A stretch of 64,000 nucleotides of DNA from contig CAJJCJ010000005.1 in the NCBI GenBank assembly GCA_905182645.1, positions 124,001 through 188,000 on the forward strand. Direction: 5' to 3'. Below, one piece after another: positions 27,505-38,321 of this stretch (position 1 is its first letter; each line of letters begins with the position of its first letter). Origin of the DNA: an uncultured Sulfitobacter sp. (GTDB lineage Bacteria; Pseudomonadota; Alphaproteobacteria; Rhodobacterales; Rhodobacteraceae). Below the pieces are notes generated by a model. The model searched no databases. It was not told the DNA's origin and worked only from the letters and a program-made list of their open reading frames with translations. Made by a program: the position numbers and the translations under genes.

Positions 27505-28182
27505 GTGCGTAGATTTATTTTTCCTCTTCTACTTGGCCTAAGTGGTGTCGCGGTTCTGCTGGCGCTGGGCTTTTGGCAATTGGAGCGCCTGACTTGGAAA
27601 GAGGCGGTTCTTGCGGATATTGATGCCCGCATTATGGCCGCGCCAATTGCGATTCCTGAAAACCCTGTTGAGGTCACCGATGAATATACGGCGGTGCGGA
27701 TGTCGGGCACGCCGGATCGTGCCGAGCTGCATGTTCTGACATCTGGCACGGCGGCTGGCACTGGCTACCGCGTGATCCGCGCATTTGATCTGGCCGACGG
27801 AGGTCGCATACTGATCGATCTTGGGTTGCTTGCGCTGGATGCCAAAGCCGAGGTTGCGACGCTCGGCCCGACGGATGTGGTTGGCAATTTAATCTGGCCG
27901 GACGACATGAATTCATCAACGCCTGTTCCGGACCTGCCTAAGAACATTTGGTTCGGTCGTGATTTGGCGGCGATGGCCGATGCATTGGACGCGCAACCGC
28001 TGATGGTTGTTGCCGCCCGGATGACGCCAGCCGATCCGCGCACAACGCTGTTGCCCGTGAACACAAACAACATCAAAAACGACCATCTTGCTTATGCTGT
28101 GACGTGGTTTGGGCTGGCCCTTGTTTGGGCGGCCATGACTTTCTTTCTGATTTTCCGCGTCTCAAAGACCAAGGATACCTGA
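27505..28182 (+). CDS. SURF1-family cytochrome oxidase biogenesis protein
   Basis: A 225-residue protein with an N-terminal membrane helix (FPLLLGLSGVAVLLALGFW) followed by the SURF1 hallmark QLERLTWKEAVLADIDARI, a periplasmic domain with TGYRVIRAFDLADGGRILIDLG, and a C-terminal helix ending HLAYAVTWFGLALVWAAMTF. SURF1 helps insert heme a into subunit I. I choose the GTG at 27505 because the product then begins at the family's usual RRFIFPLLL; the longer frame would start inside ctaE. Confidence 0.88.
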   Translation: MRRFIFPLLLGLSGVAVLLALGFWQLERLTWKEAVLADIDARIMAAPIAIPENPVEVTDEYTAVRMSGTPDRAELHVLTSGTAAGTGYRVIRAFDLADGGRILIDLGLLALDAKAEVATLGPTDVVGNLIWPDDMNSSTPVPDLPKNIWFGRDLAAMADALDAQPLMVVAARMTPADPRTTLLPVNTNNIKNDHLAYAVTWFGLALVWAAMTFFLIFRVSKTKDT

Positions 28183-28185
28183 CCG

Positions 28186-29571
28186 ATGCGTTATATTTCG
28201 ACCCGTGGTGGCGCCCCTGCGCTGACATTTGAACAAGCCATGATGACAGGTCTTGCGACCGACGGTGGCCTGTATGTGCCCGAGACGGTGCCGACGCTGA
28301 CCACCGATCAGATCGCCGCAATGGCGGGTCAATCGTACGAGCAGATTGCGTTCACCGTGATGCGTCCGTTCATTGGCGACACCTTCACTGACGATGAATT
28401 TCGTGCCATGATTGACCGTGCTTATGCGGGCTTTGGCCATGATGCTCGTGCCCCGCTGGTCCAGCTTGCGCCAAACCATTTTCTTTTGGAGTTGTTTCAC
28501 GGTCCCACGCTTGCGTTCAAAGATTTTGCGATGCAGTTGATTGGTCAGATGTTCCAAGCGTCGCTGACCCGTTCAGGTGAGCGCATCACGATTGTTGGGG
28601 CGACGTCTGGTGACACCGGATCGGCCGCGATGGAGGCGTTCCGTGGTCTTGATAATGTCGATGTCTTTATCTTGTTTCCGCATGGTCGTGTGTCCGAGGT
28701 GCAGCGCCGGCAGATGACGACGCCTGTGGAAAGCAACGTGCATGCGCTCGCGATGGACGGGGACTTTGACGATTGTCAGGCGATGTTGAAGGATATGTTC
28801 AACGACACGGCGTTCCGTGACGGTGTCCGTCTTGCAGGGGTGAACAGCATCAACTGGGGCCGCGTTTTGGCGCAGGTTGTGTATTACTTTAGCAGCGCAG
28901 TGAGCCTTGGTGCGCCGCACCGCGAGGTGAGCTTTACCGTTCCGACGGGCAATTTTGGCGATATTTTTGCGGGCTATATTGCCAAGCAAATGGGTTTGCC
29001 GATTGCTGATCTAGTGGTCGCTACGAACCAGAACGATATCCTGCACCGCACGCTGGAAACTGGCGCCTATACCAAAGAGGGTGTCACTCCGTCGATTAGT
29101 CCATCGATGGATATTCAGGTGTCATCCAATTTTGAGCGAGCGTTGTTTTATGCCTATGACGGCGACGGTGCCGCTGTGGCCGCCCAGATGGATGATTTGA
29201 AGTCTGGTGGCTTTGAGATTTCCCAAGGTGCCTATCAGTATTTGCGTGACACGTTCACGTCTGGTCGTGCGTCAGAGGAAGAAACATCATCTGCGATCAA
29301 GACCTATTTGGCCAAGCACGGCGAATTGCTCTGTCCACATTCTGCCGTGGGCGTGCATGTCGCCGAAGACCATTTGGGTGCTACTCCTATGATCACATTG
29401 GCTACTGCGCATCCTGCTAAATTCCCCGATGCTGTGAATGCCGCGAGCGGTATAAAACCACCGCTTCCGCCGCGCATGGCTGACCTATATGACCGCGATG
29501 AGCGCGTCACACGTGTGGCCAATGATTTTGACGCCATTGCCACGCTTATCAAAGAACGGATCGCCCTTTGA
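28186..29571 (+). CDS. thrC: Threonine synthase
   Basis: A 461-residue PLP enzyme converting O-phosphohomoserine to threonine. The N-terminus MRYISTRGGAPALTFEQAMM and the PLP-lysine motif LAFKDFAMQLIGQ near residue 110 are standard, as are GATSGDTGSAAMEAFRG and FTVPTGNFGDIFAGYIAK. It begins 3 bases after surf1 and overlaps the next gene by 4 bases, so it shares the cta transcript or a promoter inside it. Confidence 0.97.
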   Translation: MRYISTRGGAPALTFEQAMMTGLATDGGLYVPETVPTLTTDQIAAMAGQSYEQIAFTVMRPFIGDTFTDDEFRAMIDRAYAGFGHDARAPLVQLAPNHFLLELFHGPTLAFKDFAMQLIGQMFQASLTRSGERITIVGATSGDTGSAAMEAFRGLDNVDVFILFPHGRVSEVQRRQMTTPVESNVHALAMDGDFDDCQAMLKDMFNDTAFRDGVRLAGVNSINWGRVLAQVVYYFSSAVSLGAPHREVSFTVPTGNFGDIFAGYIAKQMGLPIADLVVATNQNDILHRTLETGAYTKEGVTPSISPSMDIQVSSNFERALFYAYDGDGAAVAAQMDDLKSGGFEISQGAYQYLRDTFTSGRASEEETSSAIKTYLAKHGELLCPHSAVGVHVAEDHLGATPMITLATAHPAKFPDAVNAASGIKPPLPPRMADLYDRDERVTRVANDFDAIATLIKERIAL

Positions 29572-30836
29572 CAATTCAAACGCACACCTTGCCCAACGGT
29601 TTTCAGATCGTCACCGAGCATATGCCCGGTTTGCAATCTGCCAGTGTTGGGATTTGGGTTGATGTTGGCGGCCGCCATGAACGGCTCGACCAAAACGGCA
29701 TTGCACATTTCCTAGAGCATATGGCGTTTAAGGGCACACCGACCCGCACTGCGTTGCAGATTGCAGAGGCGATTGAGGATGTCGGTGGGTTTTTGAACGC
29801 TTATACCAGCCGCGAAAACACCGCGTATTATGCGCGGGTGCTGGAAGAAGATGTGCCGCTGGCCTTGGATGTCATTGGTGACATTTTGATGGAACCGCTG
29901 TTTGATGCTGCTGATATCGACATTGAGCGTGGCGTGATTTTGCAAGAAATCGGCATGACCAACGACACCCCTGACGATATCGTGTTCGATTGGCTGCAAG
30001 AGGTTGCGTATCCCGATCAGGCGCTTGGGCGGTCTATTCTTGGCCCAACGGAGCGTGTGTCTTCGTTTCAGGCGGAAGATTTGCGCGGGTTTGTTGCTGA
30101 ACATTATGGCCCGGGCCAGATGGTATTGGCCGCGGCTGGCGCCGTTGATCACGATGCGATTTGCAAGCAGGCCGAGGCGATGTTTGGTGGTATGTCCCCG
30201 ATCGTTCGCCCGGCGACGTTGATTGAACCTGCCGTGTTTGGTGGTGGCGAGTTGCGCCGTAATAAGGACCTTGAGCAGGTGCATTTTGCGCTGGCATTTG
30301 AGGGCCCAAACTATCTTGATCCGGCGATTTATACCGCGCAGATTTATGCGTCCGTCATGGGTGGCGGCGTGTCGTCGCGTTTGTTCCAAGAGGTTCGCGA
30401 AAAGCGCGGTTTGTGTTATTCGATATTTGCCCAAGCGGGTGCGTATGAAGACACTGGTTTGACGACGATTTATGCAGGCACGAGTGCTGAAGAAATCGCC
30501 GAGTTGGCGAATGTCACGATGGACGAGATGAAACGCGCCGCTGATGATATGTCAGAGGTCGAGGTTGCCCGTGCGCGTGCCCAGATGAAAGCCGGATTGC
30601 TGATGGGGCTTGAGAGCCCGTCGAACCGTGCGGAACGCCTTGCGCGTCTGTGGTCAATGTGGGGCCGTATTCCGCCGCTGCATGAGACCATCGCGAATGT
30701 CGATGCGGTGACGACTGCGGATGTGAAGGCGTTTGCCGAGCATATGGCGGGGGCGGCGGGGTCTGCGATGGCGCTTTATGGTCCTGCTGAGGCTGCACCA
30801 AGTTTGGATGACCTTAAGGCCCGTTTGGTGGCCTGA
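29568..30836 (+). CDS. M16-family zinc peptidase
   Basis: A 422-residue pitrilysin-fold peptidase resembling mitochondrial processing peptidase beta. The inverted zinc motif HFLEH appears at HFLEHMAFKGT near residue 46, and the distal glutamate region is ENTAYYARVLEEDVPLALD. A glycine-rich SVMGGGVSSRLFQEVREKRGL lies in the second half. It starts at TTG 29568, whose bases overlap the thrC stop; this gives the expected MTIQTHTLPNGFQIVTE. The substrate is unknown. thrC-M16-GNAT is a common roseobacter order. Confidence 0.93.
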   Translation: MTIQTHTLPNGFQIVTEHMPGLQSASVGIWVDVGGRHERLDQNGIAHFLEHMAFKGTPTRTALQIAEAIEDVGGFLNAYTSRENTAYYARVLEEDVPLALDVIGDILMEPLFDAADIDIERGVILQEIGMTNDTPDDIVFDWLQEVAYPDQALGRSILGPTERVSSFQAEDLRGFVAEHYGPGQMVLAAAGAVDHDAICKQAEAMFGGMSPIVRPATLIEPAVFGGGELRRNKDLEQVHFALAFEGPNYLDPAIYTAQIYASVMGGGVSSRLFQEVREKRGLCYSIFAQAGAYEDTGLTTIYAGTSAEEIAELANVTMDEMKRAADDMSEVEVARARAQMKAGLLMGLESPSNRAERLARLWSMWGRIPPLHETIANVDAVTTADVKAFAEHMAGAAGSAMALYGPAEAAPSLDDLKARLVA

Positions 30837-31420
30837 TGCTGGGGCTGCGGAAAAAAGTCCGACTGGAAACGCAGCGGATGACGTTGCGCCCTCCGGTGCA
30901 TGGCGACTTTCGTGCGTGGGCTGCGTTGCGCAGTGATAGCGAAGAATTTTTGAACCCGTGGGAGCCGAAGTGGGCTGGGGACCATCTGTCGCGCAAGGCG
31001 TTTACCAATCGCGTTTACTGGGCGCAGCGGTCGATTACCAATGGCAACGCGGTGCCGTTGTTTTTGATCCGCCGGTCGGATGATGCGCTGCTGGGGGCGA
31101 TTACGCTGGATAATATTCGCCGTGGTCCAGCGCAGGCAGGCACGACGGGATATTGGATCGGCCAGCCGTTCGCGCGCAACGGCTATATGAAAGAGGCGAT
31201 TGAGGCCGTGGTGCATTACGCGTTTCGCACGCTGGACCTTAGCCGCGTTGAGGCGGGGTGTTTGCCCGAAAATGCGCCGTCGCGTCGTTTGCTGGAACAA
31301 TGCGGCTATAAATACGAGGGCGTCGCCCAAAGCTATTTGCAGATCAACGGGCGCTGGCGCAACCACGTGCTTTACGCGAATTTGCGCAGTGATCGACGTG
31401 GTAAGACCGACGTCGGTTAA
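30836..31420 (+). CDS. RimJ-type GNAT acetyltransferase
   Basis: A 194-residue GNAT-fold protein. RLETQRMTLRPPVHGDFRAW, GTTGYWIGQPFARNGYMKEA (acetyl-CoA loop) and RVEAGCLPENAPSRRLLEQC match the RimJ/RimL ribosomal-protein acetyltransferase subgroup, which acetylates N-termini; the target here is unproven. Its ATG shares a base with the stop of the M16 gene (TGATG), implying coupled translation. Last gene before the groESL promoter. Confidence 0.9.
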   Translation: MLGLRKKVRLETQRMTLRPPVHGDFRAWAALRSDSEEFLNPWEPKWAGDHLSRKAFTNRVYWAQRSITNGNAVPLFLIRRSDDALLGAITLDNIRRGPAQAGTTGYWIGQPFARNGYMKEAIEAVVHYAFRTLDLSRVEAGCLPENAPSRRLLEQCGYKYEGVAQSYLQINGRWRNHVLYANLRSDRRGKTDVG

Positions 31421-31459
31421 TCCAGTTACCATTTTGCAGAATTTTTCCACACATCGCCG

Positions 31460-31488
31460 TTGACTCGGGCCATTCGGATACATAAGTT
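31460..31488 (+). promoter_or_regulatory. Likely sigma-70 promoter of groESL
   Basis: TTGACT (31460-31465), a 17-base spacer and TAAGTT (31483-31488) lie just upstream of the CIRCE operator. The -35 is close to consensus and the -10 is weaker. Placement relative to CIRCE fits HrcA repression by blocking polymerase. Confidence 0.55.
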
Positions 31489-31495
31489 CAGATTG

Positions 31496-31522
31496 TTGTC
31501 ACTCACAGATGGTGAGTGCTAA
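31496..31522 (+). promoter_or_regulatory. CIRCE operator (HrcA site) upstream of groES
   Basis: TTGTCACTC-N9-GAGTGCTAA. The right arm is a perfect CIRCE half-site; the left arm departs at two positions from TTAGCACTC. The 9-base spacer is exact. HrcA represses groESL here outside heat shock. The site lies 36 bases before the groES start. Confidence 0.9.
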
Positions 31523-31557
31523 CCCAAGATTAACACGAAACTGGAGACGTTCTTAAG

Positions 31558-31842
31558 ATGGCATTTACACCACTTCACGACCGCGTTCTCGTCCGTCGCA
31601 TCGAAGGCGACGACGTAACTAAGGGCGGTCTGATCATTCCAGACGCCGCAAAAGAAAAACCTGCTGAGGGCGAAATCGTCTCTTGTGGCGCTGGCGCACG
31701 CAAAGACAGCGGCGAGCTGATCCCGATGGATGTCAAAGCTGGCGACAAAGTTCTGTTCGGCAAATGGTCCGGCACAGAAGTTAAGATCGACGGCGAAGAC
31801 CTGCTGATCATGAAAGAAAGCGATATTCTGGGTACCCTGTAA
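31558..31842 (+). CDS. groES: Co-chaperonin GroES
   Basis: A 94-residue heptameric lid of the GroEL chaperonin. [19 protein letters not shown] and the mobile-loop region [16 protein letters not shown] are typical. It is preceded by a CIRCE operator and promoter and followed 52 bases later by groEL, as in the standard bicistronic operon. Codon use is optimised relative to neighbours, as expected for an abundant protein. Confidence 0.98.
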   Translation: MAFTPLHDRVLVRRIEGDDVTKGGLIIPDAAKEKPAEGEIVSCGAGARKDSGELIPMDVKAGDKVLFGKWSGTEVKIDGEDLLIMKESDILGTL

Positions 31843-31891
31843 GGATCCCTGACTGACCTTTCGATCAATTATTCATTTATGAAGGAGCTAA

Positions 31892-33535
<1,644 letters not shown>

Positions 33536-33536
33536 G

Positions 33537-33566
33537 AACCGGCTTGGGCTTCGCCCAAACGGTTTT
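33537..33566 (+). terminator. groESL terminator 1
   Basis: AACCG and TGGGC pair with GCCCA and CGGTT around a TTC loop, followed by TTTT, immediately after the groEL stop. Confidence 0.85.
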
Positions 33567-33623
33567 ACAGGCGGCAGGTGAATTCGAAGAAATCACCGAG
33601 AACCGCACTGTCGATCAATAATG

Positions 33624-33654
33624 AAGGGCGGTCCTTAACTGGGCCGCCCTTTTT
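33624..33654 (+). terminator. groESL terminator 2
   Basis: AAGGGCGG pairs with CCGCCCTT and is followed by TTT. With the first hairpin it gives tandem termination after the highly expressed chaperonin operon. Confidence 0.85.
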
Positions 33655-33684
33655 CGTATCCCCACTTGTCGTCCGAACCGCACA

Positions 33685-33708
33685 GCGTAGGATGGGTTTT
33701 AACCCATC
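33685..33708 (+). repeat. GTAGGATGGGT palindromic repeat, copy 3
   Basis: GCGTAGGATGGGTTTTAACCCATC, identical to copy 1, 18 bases before the acetyltransferase start. Confidence 0.85.
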
Positions 33709-33726
33709 ATCCCTAAAGGATTTTAC

Positions 33727-34212
33727 ATGTTCAACATGCCCAGTTTTGCCCGTGACCTAAAACGCGGAGAAGAGCCTTTGGTGGACGATCTGATTGCAGC
33801 AGCATTTGGCAGCACGGACGAGGTTATGTTGGTTCACAAGCTGCGCAAGTCCGGTTTGATTGCGGGCGAACAGGTGATGCCGATGGGCGACCAGATTGTT
33901 GGCTATTACGCTCTGTCTTATATGATCAAACCAAAGGGCTGGCTTTGTCTTGCCCCTGTCGCGATTGCCCCTGATGTGCAGCGCCGCGGGTACGGTAAGC
34001 GCATGATGGGGATGTTGACCGAGTGGGCCCGTCTAACGGGAACACCAATTGTCGTGTTGGGCCCGCAAGAATTTTATGGCAAGACAGGGTTTTCACATGA
34101 TGCGGCGGCGAAATTGCGTGGCCCTTATCCGCAAGAATACTTGGCCCTGGCTGGTGTCATGGGCGTCCCTGAACAAGCATTGGTCTATCCAACCGCCTTT
34201 GGCGGAGCGTGA
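33727..34212 (+). CDS. GNAT N-acetyltransferase (YhbS-like)
   Basis: A 161-residue acetyltransferase of the YhbS-like group. LDRKGEEP-type N-terminal features are replaced here by DLKRGEEPLVDDLIAAAFG; the acetyl-CoA segment is LAPVAIAPDVQRRGYGKRMM, and EFYGKTGFSHDAAAKL follows, as in this family. Its substrate is unknown. The gene stands alone between two inverted copies of the GTAGGATGGGT repeat; the right-hand copy begins at its stop codon (TGATGGG). Confidence 0.85.
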   Translation: MFNMPSFARDLKRGEEPLVDDLIAAAFGSTDEVMLVHKLRKSGLIAGEQVMPMGDQIVGYYALSYMIKPKGWLCLAPVAIAPDVQRRGYGKRMMGMLTEWARLTGTPIVVLGPQEFYGKTGFSHDAAAKLRGPYPQEYLALAGVMGVPEQALVYPTAFGGA

Positions 34213-34233
34213 TGGGTTGAAACCCATCCTACG
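34211..34233 (-). repeat. GTAGGATGGGT palindromic repeat, copy 4 (inverted)
   Basis: GATGGGTTGAAACCCATCCTACG. Its first bases are part of the TGA stop of the acetyltransferase. Opposite in orientation to copy 3. Confidence 0.85.
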
Positions 34234-34251
34234 TCGGCGCACACATCACAA

Positions 34252-35100
34252 ATGAAACTCTTTTTCCTTGTTGCTGTCAGCATGACGGCCTTTGCGGCCA
34301 ATTCGGTTTTGAACCGCGTGGGCGTGGCCACATTTGGCATGGACCCGTTTGTGTTTGCTGTCATTCGTGTGGCTGCGGGGGCTACAATGCTGGCTGTTCT
34401 CGTGACCCTGCGCGGCCAATCCCCGTTTGTTGATCTGCCAAATCGCTGGCGCGGTGCGTTGGCACTAACGGTCTATATGATAGGATTTTCATGGGCTTAC
34501 CTTAGCCTTGGCGCTGGTTTGGGCGCGCTTATTTTGTTTGGCATTTTGCAGATGATGATGTTCGGTTGGGCCGTCTTTAAGCGACAGCCGGTGCCCGTGA
34601 TGCGTTGGGTCGGTGCCGCGTTTGCGTTGGTTGGTTTGGCCGTGTTGTTGTGGCCCAGCGGTCCGGCTATGGTCCCGTTTGCAGGCACGCTTGCGATGAT
34701 CGCGGCCACAGCGGGTTGGGCGGCCTATACGATTTTGGGGCAGGGTGTGCGCGATCCGCTTGCTGTATCTGCAGGCAATTTCATTTTGTGTTTACCGCTG
34801 GTCGCACTCAGCCTGTTGTTGGCGAGCGGCGGAGTCTTATCAGTCGGCGGCGTCGCTGCGGCGATTGTGGCGGGGGCAGTCACGTCTGGGATGGGATACG
34901 CGTTGTGGTACCGCGTGTTGCCAGAATTGCCGACGACTGTCGCTGCTGTTGCCCAGCTTAGCGTGCCTGTGATCGCAGTGCTGGCTGGCGTTATTTTTTT
35001 GGCCGAGCCTGTGAGCGTTCGCTTGATCGCCGCCGGCGTACTGGTATTAGGCGGCATCGCCGTGTCTAACGTACGATGGGTTCCAGCGCGTCATATTTGA
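34252..35100 (+). CDS. EamA/DMT-superfamily transporter
   Basis: A 282-residue membrane protein with about ten helices in two EamA repeats. The first starts with a hydrophobic FFLVAVSMTAFAANSVLNR and the second near residue 148 (FAGTLAMIAATAGWAAYTIL). Members export amino acids, nucleosides or other metabolites; the substrate cannot be inferred. The last 35 bases overlap the 3' end of the NUDIX gene on the other strand, so the two genes converge. Confidence 0.9.
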   Translation: MKLFFLVAVSMTAFAANSVLNRVGVATFGMDPFVFAVIRVAAGATMLAVLVTLRGQSPFVDLPNRWRGALALTVYMIGFSWAYLSLGAGLGALILFGILQMMMFGWAVFKRQPVPVMRWVGAAFALVGLAVLLWPSGPAMVPFAGTLAMIAATAGWAAYTILGQGVRDPLAVSAGNFILCLPLVALSLLLASGGVLSVGGVAAAIVAGAVTSGMGYALWYRVLPELPTTVAAVAQLSVPVIAVLAGVIFLAEPVSVRLIAAGVLVLGGIAVSNVRWVPARHI

Positions 35101-35512
35101 TTGCGTCTGTCTCATTCCATGCCACGGATGCGAGGCTGTCGGGTTTGATGTGCAAGGTATCCATCTGCGCCCGCGTCGCCCATTTGCGCTGTGTCACGAT
35201 GCCTTCAGGGTCGACCCATGTGTCGCTGATTTCGCCGCCTGTAATAGAGCACCGAAAGTAGATATCGGTTTGGTGGAAACTGCCATTGGGGTCGTGAAAT
35301 TCGTTGATCAGGCACACATCGCCCACGCTTACGGTGAGGCCGGTTTCTTCCATGACTTCGCGAGCCAGATTGTCGGGCAGACTGCTGTGCGGTTCCGCCC
35401 CACCACCGGGTGCGCACCACAGGTCGGATCGGTCTTTCCATGCATTCACTAGCAGCAGTCGGTTTTCATGCATGATAATGGCGCGGGTCGCGAGGCGAAT
35501 GGGGCGTTTCAT
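35066..35512 (-). CDS. NUDIX hydrolase
   Basis: A 148-residue NUDIX-fold protein with a beta-strand start (RLATRAIIMHENRLLLVNAW) and the Nudix box region GGGAEPHSSLPDNLAREVMEETGL near residues 36-59. The metal-binding REVMEETGL half is intact, but the first Glu of the box (G-x5-E) is Ser here. The two downstream Glu that bind metal remain, so activity is plausible on an unknown substrate. It is convergent and overlapping with the EamA gene, and divergent from the hydrolase at 35601. Confidence 0.85.
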   Translation of the reverse strand: MKRPIRLATRAIIMHENRLLLVNAWKDRSDLWCAPGGGAEPHSSLPDNLAREVMEETGLTVSVGDVCLINEFHDPNGSFHQTDIYFRCSITGGEISDTWVDPEGIVTQRKWATRAQMDTLHIKPDSLASVAWNETDAIKYDALEPIVR

Positions 35513-35600
35513 GCCCCCATTTGGCAGGGATTGACCAAAAGACGCAAGGTCAGTTTTTGTGCCCCTTTAATATCGATCTAGCGATGTTATTTCATGGGTC

Positions 35601-36329
35601 ATGAAGATAATTTTGTCCGCAATCGCCCTGATCCTGTCCCCGCTGACGGCTATTGCCCAAGAGCAATGCATCGTGATGTTGCACGGCCTTGCCCGCACGG
35701 AAATTTCGTTTGCCCCGATGGCATTGGTTTTGGAAAGCAACGGTTACACTGTGGTGAACAGCGGCTATCCATCGACCGAGGAAACGATCCAGCAGTTGGT
35801 TGATAAAAACCTGCCTGCTGATGTTGCCGCGTGCGGTGATGCTACTGTGAATTTCGTCACCCATTCGATGGGTGGCATATTGGTGCGCGCGTGGCTGAAC
35901 AACAATCGTCCTGAAAATATGGGCCGTGTGGTGATGTTGGGCCCACCAAATAGCGGGTCTGAACTGGTTGATATTTTTGGTGATTTTGAGCCGTTTCAGT
36001 GGGTGAATGGCCCAGCTGGATTGCAGCTGGGAACTGAGGACGGCAGCCTGCCTAACTCGCTGGGTTTGGCCGAGGTTGAAGTTGGTATCATCGCCGGAAC
36101 GCGCAGTTTGAACCCTGTCTATTCCGCGCTGATTGATGGTCCTGATGATGGCAAGGTGTCGGTTGAAAGCACCCATTTGCTTGGTGAGGTTGATCATCTT
36201 GTCATGCCGGTCACGCACACATTTATGATGAATAACCCTGTGGTGATGGCCCAAGTCATGACGTTTTTGGAGCTTGGTCGCTTTGACCACGGGCTGAGCC
36301 TTGGCGACGTGATTTTTGGATCCAATTGA
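35601..36329 (+). CDS. Exported alpha/beta hydrolase (lipase-like)
   Basis: A 242-residue hydrolase with a signal peptide (about residues 1-19, ending AIAQE). [18 protein letters not shown] supplies the oxyanion-hole region, and the nucleophile elbow is [13 protein letters not shown] with Ser near residue 91. [16 protein letters not shown] follows, as in PGAP1/lecithin-acyltransferase-like lipases, and a late His occurs at MPVTHTFMM. It is probably periplasmic; the substrate is unknown. Single gene between NUDIX (divergent) and purK (convergent). Confidence 0.85.
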   Translation: MKIILSAIALILSPLTAIAQEQCIVMLHGLARTEISFAPMALVLESNGYTVVNSGYPSTEETIQQLVDKNLPADVAACGDATVNFVTHSMGGILVRAWLNNNRPENMGRVVMLGPPNSGSELVDIFGDFEPFQWVNGPAGLQLGTEDGSLPNSLGLAEVEVGIIAGTRSLNPVYSALIDGPDDGKVSVESTHLLGEVDHLVMPVTHTFMMNNPVVMAQVMTFLELGRFDHGLSLGDVIFGSN

Positions 36330-36332
36330 GCC

Positions 36333-37391
36333 TTATTTGCTGGGTTTGACGTGGTTCACGTGGCCCATTTTGCGCCCCGTTTTAACGTCTGCTTTGCCGT
36401 AAAGGTGCAGGGCTGCTGTGGTCTTTGCCAGTTCAGGCAGTCGGTCCATGTCATCCCCGATCAGGTTTTCCATGACCACATCGCTGTGCCGCGATCCGTC
36501 GCCTAATGGCCAGCCTGCAACTGCCCTGATGTGCTGTTCGAACTGATCGATGGTGCAGCCGTTTTGCGTCCAATGCCCAGAGTTGTGAACCCGTGGTGCG
36601 ATCTCGTTCACGATAAGCCCTTGTTGTGTCATGAATAATTCGACCCCCATGACTCCAACATAGTCGAGTTCGTTCAAGATGCGTGCCGCGATTAATACCG
36701 CGTCGGTCCGTTGGGATGGCGTCAGTTTTGCCGGCACTGTGGTCGTGCGCAAGATGCCGTCGACGTGTATGTTTTCGCCCGGATCAAAGCAGGCGACGGC
36801 GCCGTCTGCGCTGCGTGCCCCGATGATCGATACTTCGTGGCTGAAGTTTACGAACCCTTCAAGGATTGCGGGCGCGCCTGCCATGTCGGCCAATGCTTGG
36901 GCCGCGTCGCCTTGGGACATGATCCGCGCTTGGCCCTTGCCGTCATAACCCATGGTGCGGGTTTTCATGATAGCGGGCATGCCGATTTGCGCGATTGCTG
37001 CGTCGAGGTCAGCCGTGTTGTCGACCGTTGCGAAGGGCGCTGTTTGCAGGCCGAGTGATTGCAAGAAATTCTTCTCGACCAATCGATCTTGGGATGTCGC
37101 GAGCGCCTGCCTGCCGGGGTGGATCGGACGCAGTGTTTCGAGCAGATCAAGCGCGGATGTTGGGATGTTTTCGAATTCATATGTGATGACGTCGACGGAT
37201 TGTGCGAATGCAGTCAGCGCTGCGCGGTCATCGTAGGATGCGGTTGTCACCGCATCTGCAACATGGGCTGCAGGCGGGTTGGCTCCTGGTTCAAAGATGT
37301 GGGTTTTTAGCCCCAGACGGCTAGCCGCCACCGATAACATCCGCCCAAGTTGACCACCGCCCAAAATCCCAATTGTTGTCACGTTAGTCAT
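36333..37391 (-). CDS. purK: N5-carboxyaminoimidazole ribonucleotide synthase PurK
   Basis: A 352-residue ATP-grasp enzyme of purine synthesis, converting AIR to N5-[22 protein letters not shown] starts the protein and the ATP-grasp region has [32 protein letters not shown] is the C-terminal hallmark. The ATG at 37391 overlaps the purE stop by 8 bases; a longer frame to 37442 lies within purE and is not needed. Confidence 0.97.
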   Translation of the reverse strand: MTNVTTIGILGGGQLGRMLSVAASRLGLKTHIFEPGANPPAAHVADAVTTASYDDRAALTAFAQSVDVITYEFENIPTSALDLLETLRPIHPGRQALATSQDRLVEKNFLQSLGLQTAPFATVDNTADLDAAIAQIGMPAIMKTRTMGYDGKGQARIMSQGDAAQALADMAGAPAILEGFVNFSHEVSIIGARSADGAVACFDPGENIHVDGILRTTTVPAKLTPSQRTDAVLIAARILNELDYVGVMGVELFMTQQGLIVNEIAPRVHNSGHWTQNGCTIDQFEQHIRAVAGWPLGDGSRHSDVVMENLIGDDMDRLPELAKTTAALHLYGKADVKTGRKMGHVNHVKPSK

Positions 37392-37872
37392 CGGTTGGTT
37401 CATCCGGAATTGAGGCCGACAGATCGGCGCGCCATTGGTCAAGTCGTGCGGCCAAATTATTGTCTTGTAGCGCGAGGATACCAGCGGCCATCAGCCCTGC
37501 GTTGGCAGCCCCAGCTGCCCCGATTGCCATTGTTGCAACAGGAAAGCCGCGCGGCATTTGCAGAATCGAATAGAGGCTATCGACCCCTGACAATGCCTTG
37601 GTTTGCACCGGCACACCGACGACGGGCACACGGGTTTTGGATGCCATCATGCCGGGCAGGTGTGCTGCACCGCCTGCGCCTGCGATAATGACTTGCAGCC
37701 CACGATCCGCTGCGGTTTTGCCGTAGTCCCAAAGTCTGTCGGGTGTCCGGTGCGCCGAGACGATCTTTTTCTCGTAGGGAATGTCAAGCGCGTCGAGCAT
37801 ATCTGCCGCTTCGCGCATGGTGGGCCAATCGGATTGGCTGCCCATAATGATGCCGACCAAAGGTTGGGTCAT
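37384..37872 (-). CDS. purE: N5-CAIR mutase PurE
   Basis: A 162-residue class I PurE moving the carboxylate from N5 to C4. [13 protein letters not shown] carries the substrate-binding Ser/Asp, followed by [14 protein letters not shown] and [16 protein letters not shown]. It is the first gene of the purEK pair with overlapping frames. A ribosome site (AGGGGATC) precedes the ATG. Confidence 0.97.
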   Translation of the reverse strand: MTQPLVGIIMGSQSDWPTMREAADMLDALDIPYEKKIVSAHRTPDRLWDYGKTAADRGLQVIIAGAGGAAHLPGMMASKTRVPVVGVPVQTKALSGVDSLYSILQMPRGFPVATMAIGAAGAANAGLMAAGILALQDNNLAARLDQWRADLSASIPDEPTDD

Positions 37873-37935
37873 GGTGATCCCCTGCTAGTTAAGAAAGCGG
37901 CACTATACCCGCGCGAACAGGCCGCGCAATACTGT

Positions 37936-38154
37936 TCATGCAATGATATCAGGGGTGACTTTGTCTTCCAACGCATAGATCTTGTCTTTCAGTGCGAGCT
38001 TTTGCTTTTTTAGCCGTTTTATGGATAAAACATCGGCTGTATGGCGGTCTTGCAGGGCGCTGATCGCTTCGTCGAGGTCCCGGTGTTGTTGGCGCAGCAC
38101 CGCAAGTTCAATGCGCAGCACGTCAATCTGTTCCATATTGGCTGAACTGTTCAT
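37936..38154 (-). CDS. YdcH/DUF465 family small protein
   Basis: A 72-residue, almost wholly helical protein. VLRIELAVLRQQHRDLDEAI and SIKRLKKQKLALKDKIYALED form the two-helix coiled coil typical of the YdcH (DUF465) family. The function is unknown. I start at 38154 (MNSSANMEQ), with AAGG upstream; the frame remains open further but without family similarity. Confidence 0.85.
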   Translation of the reverse strand: MNSSANMEQIDVLRIELAVLRQQHRDLDEAISALQDRHTADVLSIKRLKKQKLALKDKIYALEDKVTPDIIA

Positions 38155-38321
38155 GAAATTGGGGCCTTCGTCACCGCTGTAAGCCTTGCTGATACGCGCA
38201 TTGCGGTGATTCCTCCTAATGGTTCCTCTTGCAGGCGGGCGGTTTGGTCCCCATATTTCTGGTACGGGTCGCCGCAATGGGGCCCAAACAGATATGTCGC
38301 TTGGATTTAAGGACACGTGTG

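Noticed and set aside
35041-35098. GTACGATGGGTTCCAGCGCG as a further copy of the GTAGGATGGGT repeat
   Set aside because: Only one arm resembles the repeat, there is no palindrome, and the bases are coding in both the EamA and NUDIX genes.
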